Source of the DNA: Klebsormidium nitens
Taxonomy: Eukaryota > Streptophyta > Klebsormidiophyceae > Klebsormidiales > Klebsormidiaceae
Assembly (NCBI GenBank): GCA_000708835.1
Contig: DF237003.1
Coordinates: 108,524-172,523 of the forward strand
Length of the DNA: 64,000 nucleotides
Direction: 5' to 3'
The translations under genes and the position numbers were made by a program. This document shows, piece by piece, positions 13,601-24,044 of the stretch; the first letter of the stretch is position 1; each line of letters opens with the position of its first letter. The notes beneath the pieces are model-generated. The model had not been told where the DNA came from. It was given only the letters and a program-made list of their open reading frames with translations, and ran no database searches.

Positions 13601-15388
13601 CCGCCAGAATCTGTGCCAAGGACTTGGACTGCCGCCTAGAATTGGACAGAAGTTCAGGTTTGTTTTCCCTGTTTGCAGGAAGGCGAGGAGGGAGAGGAGG
13701 GCGAGGAAGGAGAAGAAGGTGAAGAAGGCGAGGAAGGGGAGGAGGGAGAGGACGACGATGAGGGCGGAGAGGGATACGAGGGTAAGCATACCAACTTGTG
13801 TGACGATGTCCAGCTTGGTTGTTTTATGTCTGATGTTCACGCCAATCGCTGTAGATAGAGACAGCTTCCAAGATTTGACCGGAGTACGGCAGAGATCGTT
13901 TTGCCGTTTTTTGAGAGCATCGGGTCGGGGTTCTCTGGTATGTTCCAAGCGGCTATAGGGTCCTCTTGTCTGATCTGGGAAAGGTGGGAGTGTCAACGAC
14001 TGGTGTTTTTGGTCCAGGATTCGGACTCATCAAATGAACCCTGTACGAATCTGCTAAGGAAGCTTCTTCATGCGCGCCAGGAGGGGGTCGGTAGATTAAC
14101 CTCAAGAAAAATATTAGTAAGCCAAGATAATATTAAGCTCCGACTAACATTGAAATTCCTAACCCAGAACGACACCCGCTCTGCACCCGGAGCCACCCCA
14201 ACCACCACCCTAACCCTACCCGTCCCAGTTGGTTACCTTACTAAAATCTCGGCTTACTTTTATTTTTCTTGAGTTTGATGGTCGGTAGCTCCCACCTGGC
14301 GGCGGACGTGTACCCTTCTACTTTCTACCGACAATCTAGCCGTCGTCTGAGGCGCATCTCTGACCGGGTGATCTGATATTTTGCAGAAGAGGGTGGAGAA
14401 GGGGGGGAGGAAGGCGAGGACGATGACGACGACGAGGAGGGGGAAGAAGGGGAGGAGGGAGACGAGGGCGAAGAAGGTGACGAGGAGGAAGGCGAAGGTA
14501 CGTTTTGATCTTGCTTCCTTGTGCTTTTTTGTCGCACAGCTTACACGCGCAATTGTTTGCATCCAGCTTACAGTCGCTAATGATTTGGCATCCAGCTTGC
14601 AGTTGCTATTTTTGTCTGACGACTAGGAAGCCCCCGTCGAGGCGCTCCAGTTCGATTCATGGGCATCTCCGTCTGCACCCCCGACAGACCCTGCCTGGAT
14701 TGTATTTTATGAAACAAAGGCGAAGTTGGCAGTCTTGGCATTGAGTGCAGTCCCTGCTTCCGTTTTGGAAGCACAGAGGCTTTGCACCTGCAAGACTCGA
14801 AGTGATCGGACGACTCAATCTGCAACTCTAAGTCTTGCACTCTTTCTTTGCGGAAACATTTCTGCACTTGTTGGGTGTGTGCCTTCGCATGACGCGTCTG
14901 TACTTTCACAGGTGAAGAAGGGGAAGAGGGTGTCGAGTACGAAGAGGAGGACGATGATGATGACGACGACGAGGAGGGCGGAGAGGAGGAAGAGGTGCGC
15001 TAATCCAGTTCGTTGCTATTGCTGCCGTTTGATGATACTTCAGGCGGGTTGCTCTGGGCCCTAGGTATGTTTTGGTTGGGATTCTGTCCGCTTCTTCGGA
15101 ATTGGTCACTCAAGAGATATCTGACTCGTCTTGAGTGTCTTGCTTGGTCAGTCAGGCGACTCCGACGAGCAATACTCCGTCCTAATATGTGAGTCTTTCA
15201 GCATTTATTCTCTTCTGAAGTCCAATGGAATTCCAGAGTTTTTTCAGCTGCCACTGATCAATGGTCTTCCTATTTTCCAGGGCGAAGAGGAGGAGGGTGA
15301 TGAGGAGGGCGACGAGGAAGGGGACGAGGACGATGAGGACGACGATGAAGAAGAAGACGAACCGGCGCCCAAAAAGTCAAAGCACTAA
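7678..15388 (+). CDS. NOC4: Nucleolar complex protein 4 (NOC4), ribosome small-subunit assembly, with acidic C-terminal tail
   Basis: Sixteen-exon model of 702 residues: 7678-7992, 8882-8974, 9170-9240, 9531-9589, 9760-9802, 10015-10121, 10556-10674, 11152-11385, 11748-12006, 12375-12432, 12766-12871, 13074-13313, 13679-13781, 14387-14497, 14912-14994, 15281-15388. Phases agree throughout. NOC4 works with NOP14 in the nucleolus during 40S assembly and export. The diagnostic CBF/Mak21-type part lies in exons 7-11: VVSVMSLDGLYTLITQHGLE, ALLEPSIFVAKYRARFFE, LPAYLAAAFAKRMSRLAL, SSLWEIETLRHHYCPSVSRF. The ATG at 7678 has a good context (GCCATGG). Intron 1 has a GC donor (CAG/GCAAGT). From about residue 555, exons 12-16 encode almost only Glu, Gly and Asp, ending in a KKSKH basic tip. 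That extends the protein well beyond the roughly 580 residues usual in plants. Exons 5-6 are the least certain. Confidence 0.88.
14095..14279. mobile_element. MITE with perfect 9-bp target-site duplication, inside NOC4 intron 13
   Basis: Inverted arms of about 45 bases are seen at 14095-14139 and 14235-14279 (AACCTCAAGAAAAAT on the left, ATTTTTCTTGAGTTT on the right). The 9-base word GGTCGGTAG directly flanks both ends at 14086-14094 and 14280-14288. The core at about 14160-14227 shares CACCCGCTCTGCACCC and ACCCTAACCCTACCCGTCCC with other elements in the window. A 9-bp duplication is typical of Mutator-like elements (family knowledge). The element is non-coding, so mobilisation in trans is inferred. 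Confidence 0.82.
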
Positions 15389-16097
15389 CTGTGTAATGGA
15401 AATTGTGAACAAAGATCCTTCTTTGGAGTGAAATAGAGTGTCTGCTGAAATGGTGAAGGTCGGCCTTGGCTACCATTACAGCGTGCATGGATGCAACCAG
15501 CAAGGTTGCATCAATCTAGTTAGTGAAAGAATCTTGGGTAAACGAGTCAGTCCTAGACCTATGTTTGGATCACATTCTGTGCTCATACCAATCGAAAATG
15601 AGTGTGCTTACCTCTGCAAAGACTTCTGGATTCCCCCCTGGCAACCATGAAATTGCCACATGTGCCAGCTGGATCCGAACAGGACAGTTGCATCACCTTG
15701 TGGTGTTATATACACTACCACATACTCAGTCACATCATGCTCGTCCATGCCTAGATTACACTTATGCTATCTCACGGTGCGAGATTGGACCGTTCAAACT
15801 TTAAAAACGATGCTGCAAGAGATACGTTTGCATACATGCAAGCCCATGGCCTACGCGCGCTTGTCCATATATATATGAAAAAGATATATTTGGGAATTAA
15901 TGTACGATACTGCCTAGCTGTATATAACCCGGGCAATCCTTGACCATGGAGCTTGCACGCAAGCGGCCGCGCGCATCATGCGTGCAGCTGCATGCACATG
16001 CATGCATATGGCAAGGATCCTGATCGAGTCGGACCCGCGGGACGGCCGCGCCCATGTGATTACTGCAAAGCCACCATGTGATGGCGTGAAGTAGACG

Positions 16098-17007
16098 TAC
16101 CACGGGACCGCTACGGCGCGACTTGCGGACCTCGGTCCGACCGTAATTTAGTTACGGTTTACCTCGGTCGGACCGAAAGTCCGCAGGTCGCGAGACGGTA
16201 AATCGACGGTGTTCGGAGGCAAAATTTTGGATATTCGGAGGTCGGAGTACGATCGCACCGAGGAGAAACCTTGGAATTATTTTTGGAACCTAGGAAAAAA
16301 CTCTAAAAAAAGGTAATTTGGCCCTAAATGTGAGCCAAGGAGGCAGCTATATAACATGCAAATCCGAGAGGAGGCAGGGGTGTCCACTTGGTTGGAGGTA
16401 GTCCAAGGGGTATATATCGAGTTGCAACTTTCCAATTTTCCGCCCCTGTCCCCAAACTCCATCCCAAGAGGTATTGGAAGCCATGGCCATGGTGGCTCCG
16501 TCCTTGGTGTAATTAACGCCATTGCAGCAAGGAACTCGAAGGTCCTCCTTCCTCATGACTCGAGGCCCCGTGTTTTCATGGTCTACCTACTTTTCAATCT
16601 CGGTCGTGGGTCTTCTAACCTGCAACGGGGCCTCTCCAGCCTCAACGCGTGTTGAGGTACCTGAGCGACTCATTCAAATCGTCGATAATGCTCTCATAAT
16701 TGTCATCGGACGGTAGAGTAAAGGGCGGTACCACCCGGTCGGGACCGTCTGGTCGCGATCGAAAATTTGTCGTAGGGCAGGGCCACGTCATATTCCGTAC
16801 AGGAATTGGCCCAGTTCACAGTATCGCCGAGTCGTTGAAATTAGTTGAAATTTTGAGTTGAAATTTAAAACCTCGATCCGGCCGCGGAAACACCGATTTA
16901 TCGGAGGTATACGGAGGTCGATAAATAGGTAATTTGCAGGTAGGACCGACCGGGTATCGAGGTAGAACCTGGCAAATACCTAAAACCGCCGTAGCGGTCC
17001 CGTGGTA
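16098..17007. mobile_element. Non-coding DNA transposon with perfect 21-bp terminal inverted repeats
   Basis: Bases 16098-16118 and 16987-17007 are exact inverted copies containing CCACGGGACCGCTACGG. The outermost bases on both sides are TA, consistent with a TA target duplication (element then 16100-17005) as in Tc1/mariner-like elements, but that is inference. The interior carries a second foldback just inside the left end (16117-16191) and CGGAGGTC-like words near the right end. No transposase motif is visible in either strand, so this is a non-autonomous or deleted copy. Confidence 0.8.
16117..16191. repeat. Long hairpin inside the left end of the 910-bp element
   Basis: Left arm 16117-16143 (GCGGACCTCGGTCCGACCG) pairs with right arm 16164-16191 (CGGTCGGACCGAAAGTCCGC). 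The loop of about 20 bases itself contains a small CCGTAA/TTACGG stem. In RNA or single-stranded DNA it would form a stable stem-loop. Confidence 0.75.
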
Positions 17008-17992
17008 TCTAGTTGTTTCAATGTTGCATGACGACCGGCGGCGGCCCGCGAGAACTAGTATATGGCCTATTGCACCATGCATGCATGGGTAATGCCCCAG
17101 TCGGACCCGCAATGATTGGCGCTCAGCTAGCGTGGCCTAACTTATTGCTCATAATACTGACGGTCACCATAAAATCTTACTCTAATAGAGCAGAAGTTTC
17201 TGCTCAGAAGCTCAACTAGGACTTGGTAACTGTTCACTTGGAATTGTGCACAATTTCCAAACACTTTGGCAAAGTCGAAGAGCATAACGCAAGTGTTCTT
17301 TCACGAAAGTGTCATGAACCTGACTAATTGGATTCCAGGACCATTTGTAGTCATTGGTCCAGTTGTGCAGCGTATTCCACCAGAAGGTCTAAGGTACAAT
17401 AGTCGTGACTCTTTGGATTGCTGCTTTCATAGCCTCTCGATCTAACGTAGTTTCAACCATCACCTCTTGTACCTGCAAGGTATTGGATACAGAATATAAA
17501 TTGTCTCTCACATCTGGCAAGTGTGGGTTTTGCGGTTGATTATAAGACCAGGTTCAAGGAGATGAATGAAGAGCAAGGAAGTGGAACTAAACGAACCCAT
17601 ATAGCCCGGACGACTAATGTCGTGAGCCATTAGTAACATGCACCATAAAGAAGGCGTCGAAGCAAACAGGCAAACCAATCTGATCGCATGGGAATCTGAC
17701 GAGTGTAAAAGCATGTGCTTTCACAGAAATTCAGCGAAGACATCCCTCTAATGTAAGTTGAATAGTAAGTTGAGAAGGAAGTCAGGAAAGAACCAGCCGG
17801 CTAGCGGCGGAATGTCAGAAGTGTTCCGTCACCCGTAAGCAATCCGCCAGCCAAATCACCGTCACAAGCACCTCAACCGATCAGGGTCCACTGCGGTAGC
17901 TTCGAAAAAGGCCACTTGGGGCAGATTCGATCCTTGGTGCGGTCCAGCGCATTAATCACCGATAAGGATTCACAGCAGAAATCTGATTGTTT

Positions 17993-18104
17993 CCATTAGG
18001 GTAACTCGGAAGTTGGTCAAGGCCTTACTTGGGTGGGGGCGAGTGCGGAGCACGTGAACCCTAGGTTTAGGTTCTTACTCAAATTTGGCTGTTACCCTTC
18101 ATGG
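17993..18104. mobile_element. Decayed MITE relic related to the 6504/14095 family
   Basis: Arms CCATTAGGGTAAC (17993-18005) and GTTACCCTTCATGG (18091-18104) are inverted copies. The interior contains GGGTGGGGGCGAGTGCGGAGC and AGGTTTAGGTT, degenerate versions of the family core. No target duplication is recognisable. Confidence 0.45.
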
Positions 18105-18128
18105 CGCTTTCCTTAAGCAGAGTGAAAC

Positions 18129-21100
18129 TTATACAGCTTCTCCCGAGCAACCTGCCAGTTTTAGTGGGAAACCTAGTGTGACTTCGTCGGTCTGCAACCG
18201 AGTGAGATCAGTCCGGTAAAGTTTTACACTAGAACTAGCAAAGTGCTCAGGAGAAGCTGTTTTTATTATTATTATTATTATTTTGCAAAGTGACTGTACC
18301 TGGCGGCCCGCGCGCGCGAGCAGGGTGTACCCGTTCTCTGCGGGCGCGTTGCTGAGCCACAGCTCGAGGTCCTGCGATACGACGCGCTTCTCCACCGCCT
18401 GCCGCCCCAGCGCCACCGACAGCACCCTGCGGGAACGAGCCCATCGAAGGTTTGCGTTTTCTTTCTTGTTCTTTTTTCCCTTCTTTTCTTTTTCCTTTTC
18501 CTTTCTCCATCTCTCTTTCCTTTTTGAGATAATATATTCTGAGCTCTTCCTGCGACATCTAGCCAACGACCGACAATCTGGTGTGCTGCCCTACGATTGT
18601 GATGCTCGGCATTCTGGCTCAACACTGGCCAGGAAACGGTTCTTAGAATCCTTTTCTGGGCCCGATGGTCGACCAGCGTCAAGAAGAGGAACACGAGGAT
18701 TCTTCCACTGACAGTCTGATGCACGTTTTAAGTCGTTGAGAACCGGAGTATTGAAGGTCCGCATTGGAAAAGGCGCGGAAACGAGGAGAGGCTGCGTTGG
18801 AAAGGGCCCATCTGACTGCGTTGAGTTGGGTGGGCTAACGACCTGGGACCGAAAAAGTGATGGTAAGGCAGGGAAGAAGGCAAGATTATCTTTAAAGTGT
18901 GCAGACGGCAACTAGAGCGGGGGACACTTACCCATCTTCTTTTTGGAGCTCGTTGCAAATGTCCTCCAGTCCCGGCAGCGGCAGCACCGCCAGCTCATCG
19001 TCAGTCAAGTCGTCGTCATAGCCGGCCTGCAACGACGGGCAGAGGAAAACGTTCACTTCAAGCAACTAGAGATGAGAGAAAGAAGTCCTGCTGCCCCGTC
19101 GTAGAAGGTACGTGGGCTGTCTGAAGGCCAAAGAACCCGTCAGATCGAGACTTCAAGCGACTAGATGCAAAAAAGAAGTCATGCCGCTTTAGGGCAGAGA
19201 CTTCTTCGGGTTTTGTCGTTTTTGTCGTCTGCAGAAATCTCTACGCGGCTTGAACGAGTGCGAAAGAGAGATGGGGTTAAATCCACGAGCAACATCAATT
19301 ATGAGCAGCAGGCGCGTCGTCGGTTAAGCGACTGGACTGGAACCTGAGGCAACTCGACTCAGCAGCAAAGTCGTCGAACTCATCATCACAGCCATCCACT
19401 AATGCAGCAGAGGAAAAGTTGGACCGCAGAAAAAAATCGGGCAAGGCACTACAGGAGCAAGCAACTCATCAGCCAACACTCATTTGAAGGGGCGACGGGG
19501 TAAGACAATGACGTCAACGCGGGCAGGTGAGCCCGACACGGTTGCAGCCTACTGGAAACGAAAGGTTGGTCCCAATTTCAAAAGGCTTGATTGGGTCTTT
19601 CCAACGCAGTCTCGGTCGGCGCTACTGCTACGATGGTTGACCACGAGATATGCTAAAGATAGCACACCAATTATGGAGAACCCCGACGTCAGGACGGGAT
19701 CTCGCCCTTTGCAGCATGAGCAATTACCATTCTCCTGTACTACAGCGAGGACCCTTGCTCGTTTGCCTACTTCAGCAGCCGCAACTCCTGCTGTCAATTG
19801 AAGACCGTGCGGATTGGAAAACTCTGCCTTACTGGGCTATTAAACCAGAACCGTTTTTTCTTACAAACGGCATCCTAGGGGATCATCTATTATGAGAACC
19901 GAGCCCCCCTCACCGGCATGATGGTGTCGAGCGTCTCGAGCAGCGGGTCGTTCTCGAGCTGCTTGAGCGACAGCGCGAGGCGCATGCGCTCCATGTCGAC
20001 ATTGACGACCTTCACGCGCACTTCCTGTCCGACCGTCAGCAAGTCCTCGGGGTGATGTACCGGGTCCCATGACAGCTCGCTCGTGTGAACCAGCCCGCTG
20101 ATTGGATATGACCCTGGGGGGCAGTTTTAGAACTTTAGCATGCCTCGGAGATGCAAGTTCGAAACTTTGATCGGACATTGTTGAAGTGTGAAGATATGGA
20201 GTCCTCGGGGTAATGCACCGGGTCCCACGACAGCTCGCTCGTGTGCACCAGCCCGCTGATTGGATGAGAACCTGGGGGGCAGTTTCGGGTTAGCAATAAG
20301 CGGGAAACCAATCTCTGATATCAAGCGGATGGGACTTTTTAATCTCGGAAGTTAGCGGTTCAAACGCTCACGATGGTGCACCGGGTCCCACAACAGCTCG
20401 CTCGTGTGCACCAGCGCGCTGATTGGATATGACCCTGGGGGGCAGTCTCACCAGATTTAAGCATGACTCGGAAACGCAAGTTTGAAAACTTTGAGAAGTT
20501 ATAGTCGAGGTGTACAGATATGAAGTCCTCTGGGTGATGCACCGGGTCCCGCAAAAGCTCGCTGGTATGCACCAGCCCGCTGATCGGGTACGAGCCTGGG
20601 GGCAGTCTCAAAAAGTGGGAATAAAGATTATCCAAAAATTACTTTTGCAATTAAGTTTAGCACAATGAACGCTTGACGTTGCACACATATTCCAAAACAG
20701 CTGCCCGTGTGTACCAGCCCGCTAAGTGGGTATGACCCTGGGGGCACAGTTCAGCAAGACCATGAGACACGATCTTCGGCTCTGTATCTTTTATGAAAGG
20801 GGTGTCAGGACTTGGCAACTCAGAATCCTTAAGATGGTGCGCTAAGTTACGGGACATCTCGCTCGTGTGCCCACTCATCGTGTATGACCTTGCATGATTG
20901 AGGGCCGCAGCTTTTGGAATCTGCAATGACTACTATCATCCTGAAATTATGTTGGGCTTGGTTTCCGGGGTGGTGCAACTCCTGCGTTCTGTCAGAGCTT
21001 GCTCGAGATAAACCACCCGCTGATCGGGCACGATTCTGGAGTTTTCAATGTTTAGCATGATCGAAAGACGCAACTTCTGAATTGAATCCCGAAATCTCAG

Positions 21101-23306
21101 TGATTGGTTTCTAGCATCCTACACGCTTGCAATGGTGCACTGGAATGTGAGGCAGCTTGCTTATGTATCAGTCCGCTGAGCGGAGTTTGACCGAACTTTC
21201 AAACTTTCCTGTGTCGGGATTCCACGAGGTCGGTCCTAGCTTTCAAGAACTCGGGATGGATGCAAAAAGAACAAGTAGTCAAAGCCGTATTCGCAGCTGA
21301 GCGTGAGTACAACGAGCATGGCCTCACCGTCTGGGAATTTGATGTCTACGAACGCCCCAAAATCCGTTAGCGAGTCGACTCTCCCCTCTCGAACTTCGTC
21401 GACTGTGAGTTGCTGCGCGGCCTCGATCCAGGCTGCCAACTTCTCTGAAAGAACGAAACGCCCCGCCTTCCGATTGACTTCGATCACCTGCAACAAGAAC
21501 TCCAATTTCTTCCTCAAACCTCTTAGAAACCGCTCTGCCTGACGGCTGCAAGGGCGTGCAATGATTATGCAGCAGCATTCGTATTTCTCGAATGTCATTC
21601 AGTCCAGTCTCTATTCGAAAACAGAGAGTCAAGGTAGATTGGCAACATGCATTGTAGTACGCCCAATGCTTGCACAGCCTTTAAGCACGATACATTCGCT
21701 TTGGGGGACGGACCCCGATACATTTGGTCGCCTGTATTGACTTGAACACCAGTTCTTCAACATGGGTGCAGATTGAAGGCATGTACGCTCACTTTCGCCG
21801 TGATCGTTTTCCCCACGAGCGATGCCCCGACTTCCGATAGACTCTTCGTCCCGTCATTCGACCGTATTTGCGAGAAGGGGACGAACCCGAGCAGGCTCCC
21901 GAGCTTGATAAGCACCCCCCCGTTATTGGCCCCCTCGACTTTCGCGCTGACTAGTTCCCCGCTCTCAAAGAGTTGCTGCGCGCTTTTCCAGTCGGAGTCC
22001 TTGGCCCGCTGGTTCACTTGCTGCTGCGATGCCTTGGGAACTCTCTTGACCGCCACCTTTTCGGAGTCTTGAACTCCATCCCCCTGAAAACAACGAAAAG
22101 CGAAACAGGTTACATGACATCTCCGCCCGAGGTGCATTTGAAAGATCCATGAAACCCGGTTGAATAGCAGAAAAACAGCAAGTTTTAAACGCCTCCAGAA
22201 GTTTACTTGCTGCTAGGATTCCTTGGAACCCTCTTGACGGCCACCTTTCCAGACTCTTGGACTCCGCTCCTCTGGAAAGACACGCCGCGAAAAACAGTGA
22301 CATGATTTTGATGCCCCAATGTATAAGTACTTATGAAGCCCCGCTAGATCAGGCCGGAAAAAAACGTTTGGAACTTTCCGTGTTACAAGTCGACGAGCGC
22401 TTCTCTTGTTGGCAATCATCGACATTCCAGAGTCATTTTTGGAGCGTTCTCAACCAGCTTTCTACCTAGGTACTCAAGTCTTTGTGCCAGGTGCCCTCGA
22501 CAGCATTTGATGAAAGCAGCTTGTGTGTCATTCCCACAGAAAGTACAAAAAGCAGGGCGTATTTCCGGCCACTCCCAGAATATAAAGACGTCCCCTCGCC
22601 ACTATTTTACACCCCTTCGGCCAATTGCAATGTCTACCGCCGATCAAGATTGAGGGTGTCAGCATCTTGTGTCTAAGGTCCTTCTCCGCCTGGTTTCTAG
22701 GCTGCCATCAATATTTGTCACCACCCTCAAACGATTTCCAGAACCGAGACTCCCAACCACTGGCCCACATTATGTGTTCTTGGACTGGCGCCACGCCTTC
22801 GACCAAGGGCAGTCACAGTGCCGGTCATGAGTGGGCTTCTCAGGTTCAATCATCGTGGCCTAACGACATGAGAGGAGCCTAAGGTGGGAGGGAAGGAGAA
22901 CCCTTCCAAACAAGACAATGGAGCATAAACCCTTCGGCCACATATTCTCTGTGAGGCAGACATCCCCACCCACAAGCGTGACTAAGACTTCTACAGCTAA
23001 TGCAGCAAAAGAGTGGCACCTTCAAAAAGAAGGGCGCCACAATGCACACACGACGCTCACCTCTGACTCTGAAGCTTTCGCGGGGCTCTGCACTTCCGCC
23101 GCACATCGTGCCCCCTTGCTTTGACTAGATAACCTCCCAGGGCGCCGGAGGAGCAAACATCTCAGAAGCGCGCATTCTGTTTCTGCATATCTGTCTGACA
23201 AGGCACCAAGAGGATGCAATTTTTGGGTTTTCCGCTGGCACACACGACTGGAAGGGAGGTGCAAGCCTGCATTGAGGAGCTGCGACCTGCAAACAACACG
23301 CGCCAT
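18129..23306 (-). CDS. S1-domain RNA-binding protein, probably plastid-targeted
   Basis: Six-exon model, complement of 23061-23306, 21793-22083, 21328-21487, 19914-20113, 18932-19026 and 18129-18426, about 429 residues. Exon 1 (82 residues, Arg/Ser/Leu-rich, few acidic residues early) resembles a chloroplast transit peptide. Two S1 folds follow. The first is at about 120-195 (GELVSAKVEGANNGGVLIKL, then GKTITAKVIEVNRKAGRFVL). The second is at about 212-285 (REGRVDSLTDFGAFVDIKFP, GLVHTSELSWDPVHHPEDLL, GQEVRVKVVNVD, RLALSLKQLE). The tail has LGRQAVEKRVVSQDLELWLS and LLARAGRQ, typical of plant plastid S1 proteins (PDE338/SRRP1 group) that bind plastid mRNA or rRNA. The last 50 residues are doubtful because the frame runs through an ATT microsatellite that gives poly-Ile. 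An unseen terminal intron is possible. Confidence 0.8.
18258..18283. repeat. (ATT)n microsatellite
   Basis: About seven ATT units sit just after the conserved LLARAGRQ end of the S1-domain protein. On the coding strand they read as six Ile codons if translated, which makes the annotated C-terminus uncertain. Confidence 0.85.
20041..21256 (-). repeat. Tandem array of decaying partial copies of exon 4 of the S1-domain gene
   Basis: The real exon 4 start and its 3' splice site occupy about 20041-20200. Units of about 125-170 bp follow at about 20201-20368, 20370-20524, 20525-20677, 20678-20830, 20831-20965, 20966-21130 and 21131-21256. Each has the intron-side CCCCCAG-like acceptor and the first 50-80 bases of the exon (encoding versions of ISGLVHTSELSWDPVHHPED). 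Identity to the exon falls with distance. Copies 1-3 are obvious by eye, and 5-7 keep only islands such as AGCTTGCT and CCGCTGA. No unit has a donor site that would make it a complete exon. Confidence 0.85.
22205..22300 (-). repeat. Partial copy of exon 2 start of the S1-domain gene within intron 1
   Basis: The stretch repeats 22017-22105 at roughly 80% identity by eye. It covers the first 60-65 bases of exon 2 (coding for the VAVKRVPKAS region) plus the acceptor and adjoining intron (CTCTGGAAAG versus CCCCTGAAAAC). The copy has a stop in the equivalent frame near its far end. Confidence 0.75.
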
Positions 23307-24044
23307 GATCACGCTTCAACGGCTTCTCGAATGTGGCCAACCTGTTCTGATTCAGATGGCAGTGACTCAGTGAGATACGTACCACTGCCAAAACTCAATG
23401 GCATTGTGATCAGTCAATGTCACATGATCACGATTCAGGGTTTGGAAGCTAATACGATATCCCGTCTCTATCCATATCCGGGAGGCTACTCATTTACTAA
23501 TTTCGTAAGTCATTTCATGGAGACTCTTCTCGCCCATACTATATTATTATCGATTGAATTGCGGCTATTTTCTGCCGGCTTATAGGCTTACAAAACTTAT
23601 CAATTTTGTATTGCAAAAATTCAACCTGCATTTGTGTGCTCAAGCATGCAGCTAGGCAGGTTGCAAGGCAGAGCCAGGCAGAGCCATGCATGATCCATCG
23701 TCTTAAAGTACTAATATATTTCTGGATTCTCAGCACGTTGTTGCTTTGGAGCTCTTCAAAAGAGCTGAATGGTGCTAGCACGCCTCTTCCGCATCCAGCA
23801 CCTTCTGGACGTTCCACCACTTGCGAGGCGGTGTGCACAGAGGCTCCCCAGTCCCCTAGCATTCCACACTTCTGTCCCCACTTTTGCCCGTTCAGAAAAG
23901 GGCGTTTCAAGCAGTCATAGATTACGGGGTAGCGATAGAGGGTCCTTTGCATCCGGTGATGATTGCTGGGGCTTGAGCACTAGAGTGGAGAGACTCTTCT
24001 CGCAGCATTGCTTTCAGAAAAGGTGCACGCACAAAAAGACCGTA
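23307..24044. promoter_or_regulatory. Divergent promoter region between S1-domain gene and ZDP-like gene
   Basis: Only 738 bases separate the two start codons, which face away from each other, so both promoters and 5' UTRs must share this stretch. No clear TATA box or known motif was recognised. The role is inferred from gene order alone. Confidence 0.4.

Larger units (their letters stand above)
15389..18128. other. Convergent intergenic region with two inverted-repeat elements
   Basis: This lies between the 3' ends of NOC4 and the S1-domain gene. It contains the 910-bp element 16098-17007 and a decayed MITE at 17993-18104. No other coding frame is persuasive. A short palindromic run of ATGCATGC words occurs near 15985-16010. 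Confidence 0.55.

Noticed and set aside
14190-14227. Interstitial telomere repeat
   Set aside because: CCCTAACCCTACCC words occur, but they are degenerate, short and enclosed in inverted arms with a target duplication. They are better explained as the MITE core.
15150-15192. Possible extra acidic exon before the last NOC4 exon (SGDSDEQYSVLI)
   Set aside because: It has plausible borders, but its phase-1 end is incompatible with the final exon, which must be read in phase 0.
16356-16655. Possible transposase fragment in the 910-bp element
   Set aside because: The frame has no DDE-type spacing, zinc finger or helix-turn-helix signature.
20201-20368. Copy 1 of exon 4 as a mutually exclusive exon
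   Set aside because: It keeps the acceptor and about 25 codons but has no donor at the right place and lacks the second half of the S1 fold, so it cannot replace exon 4.
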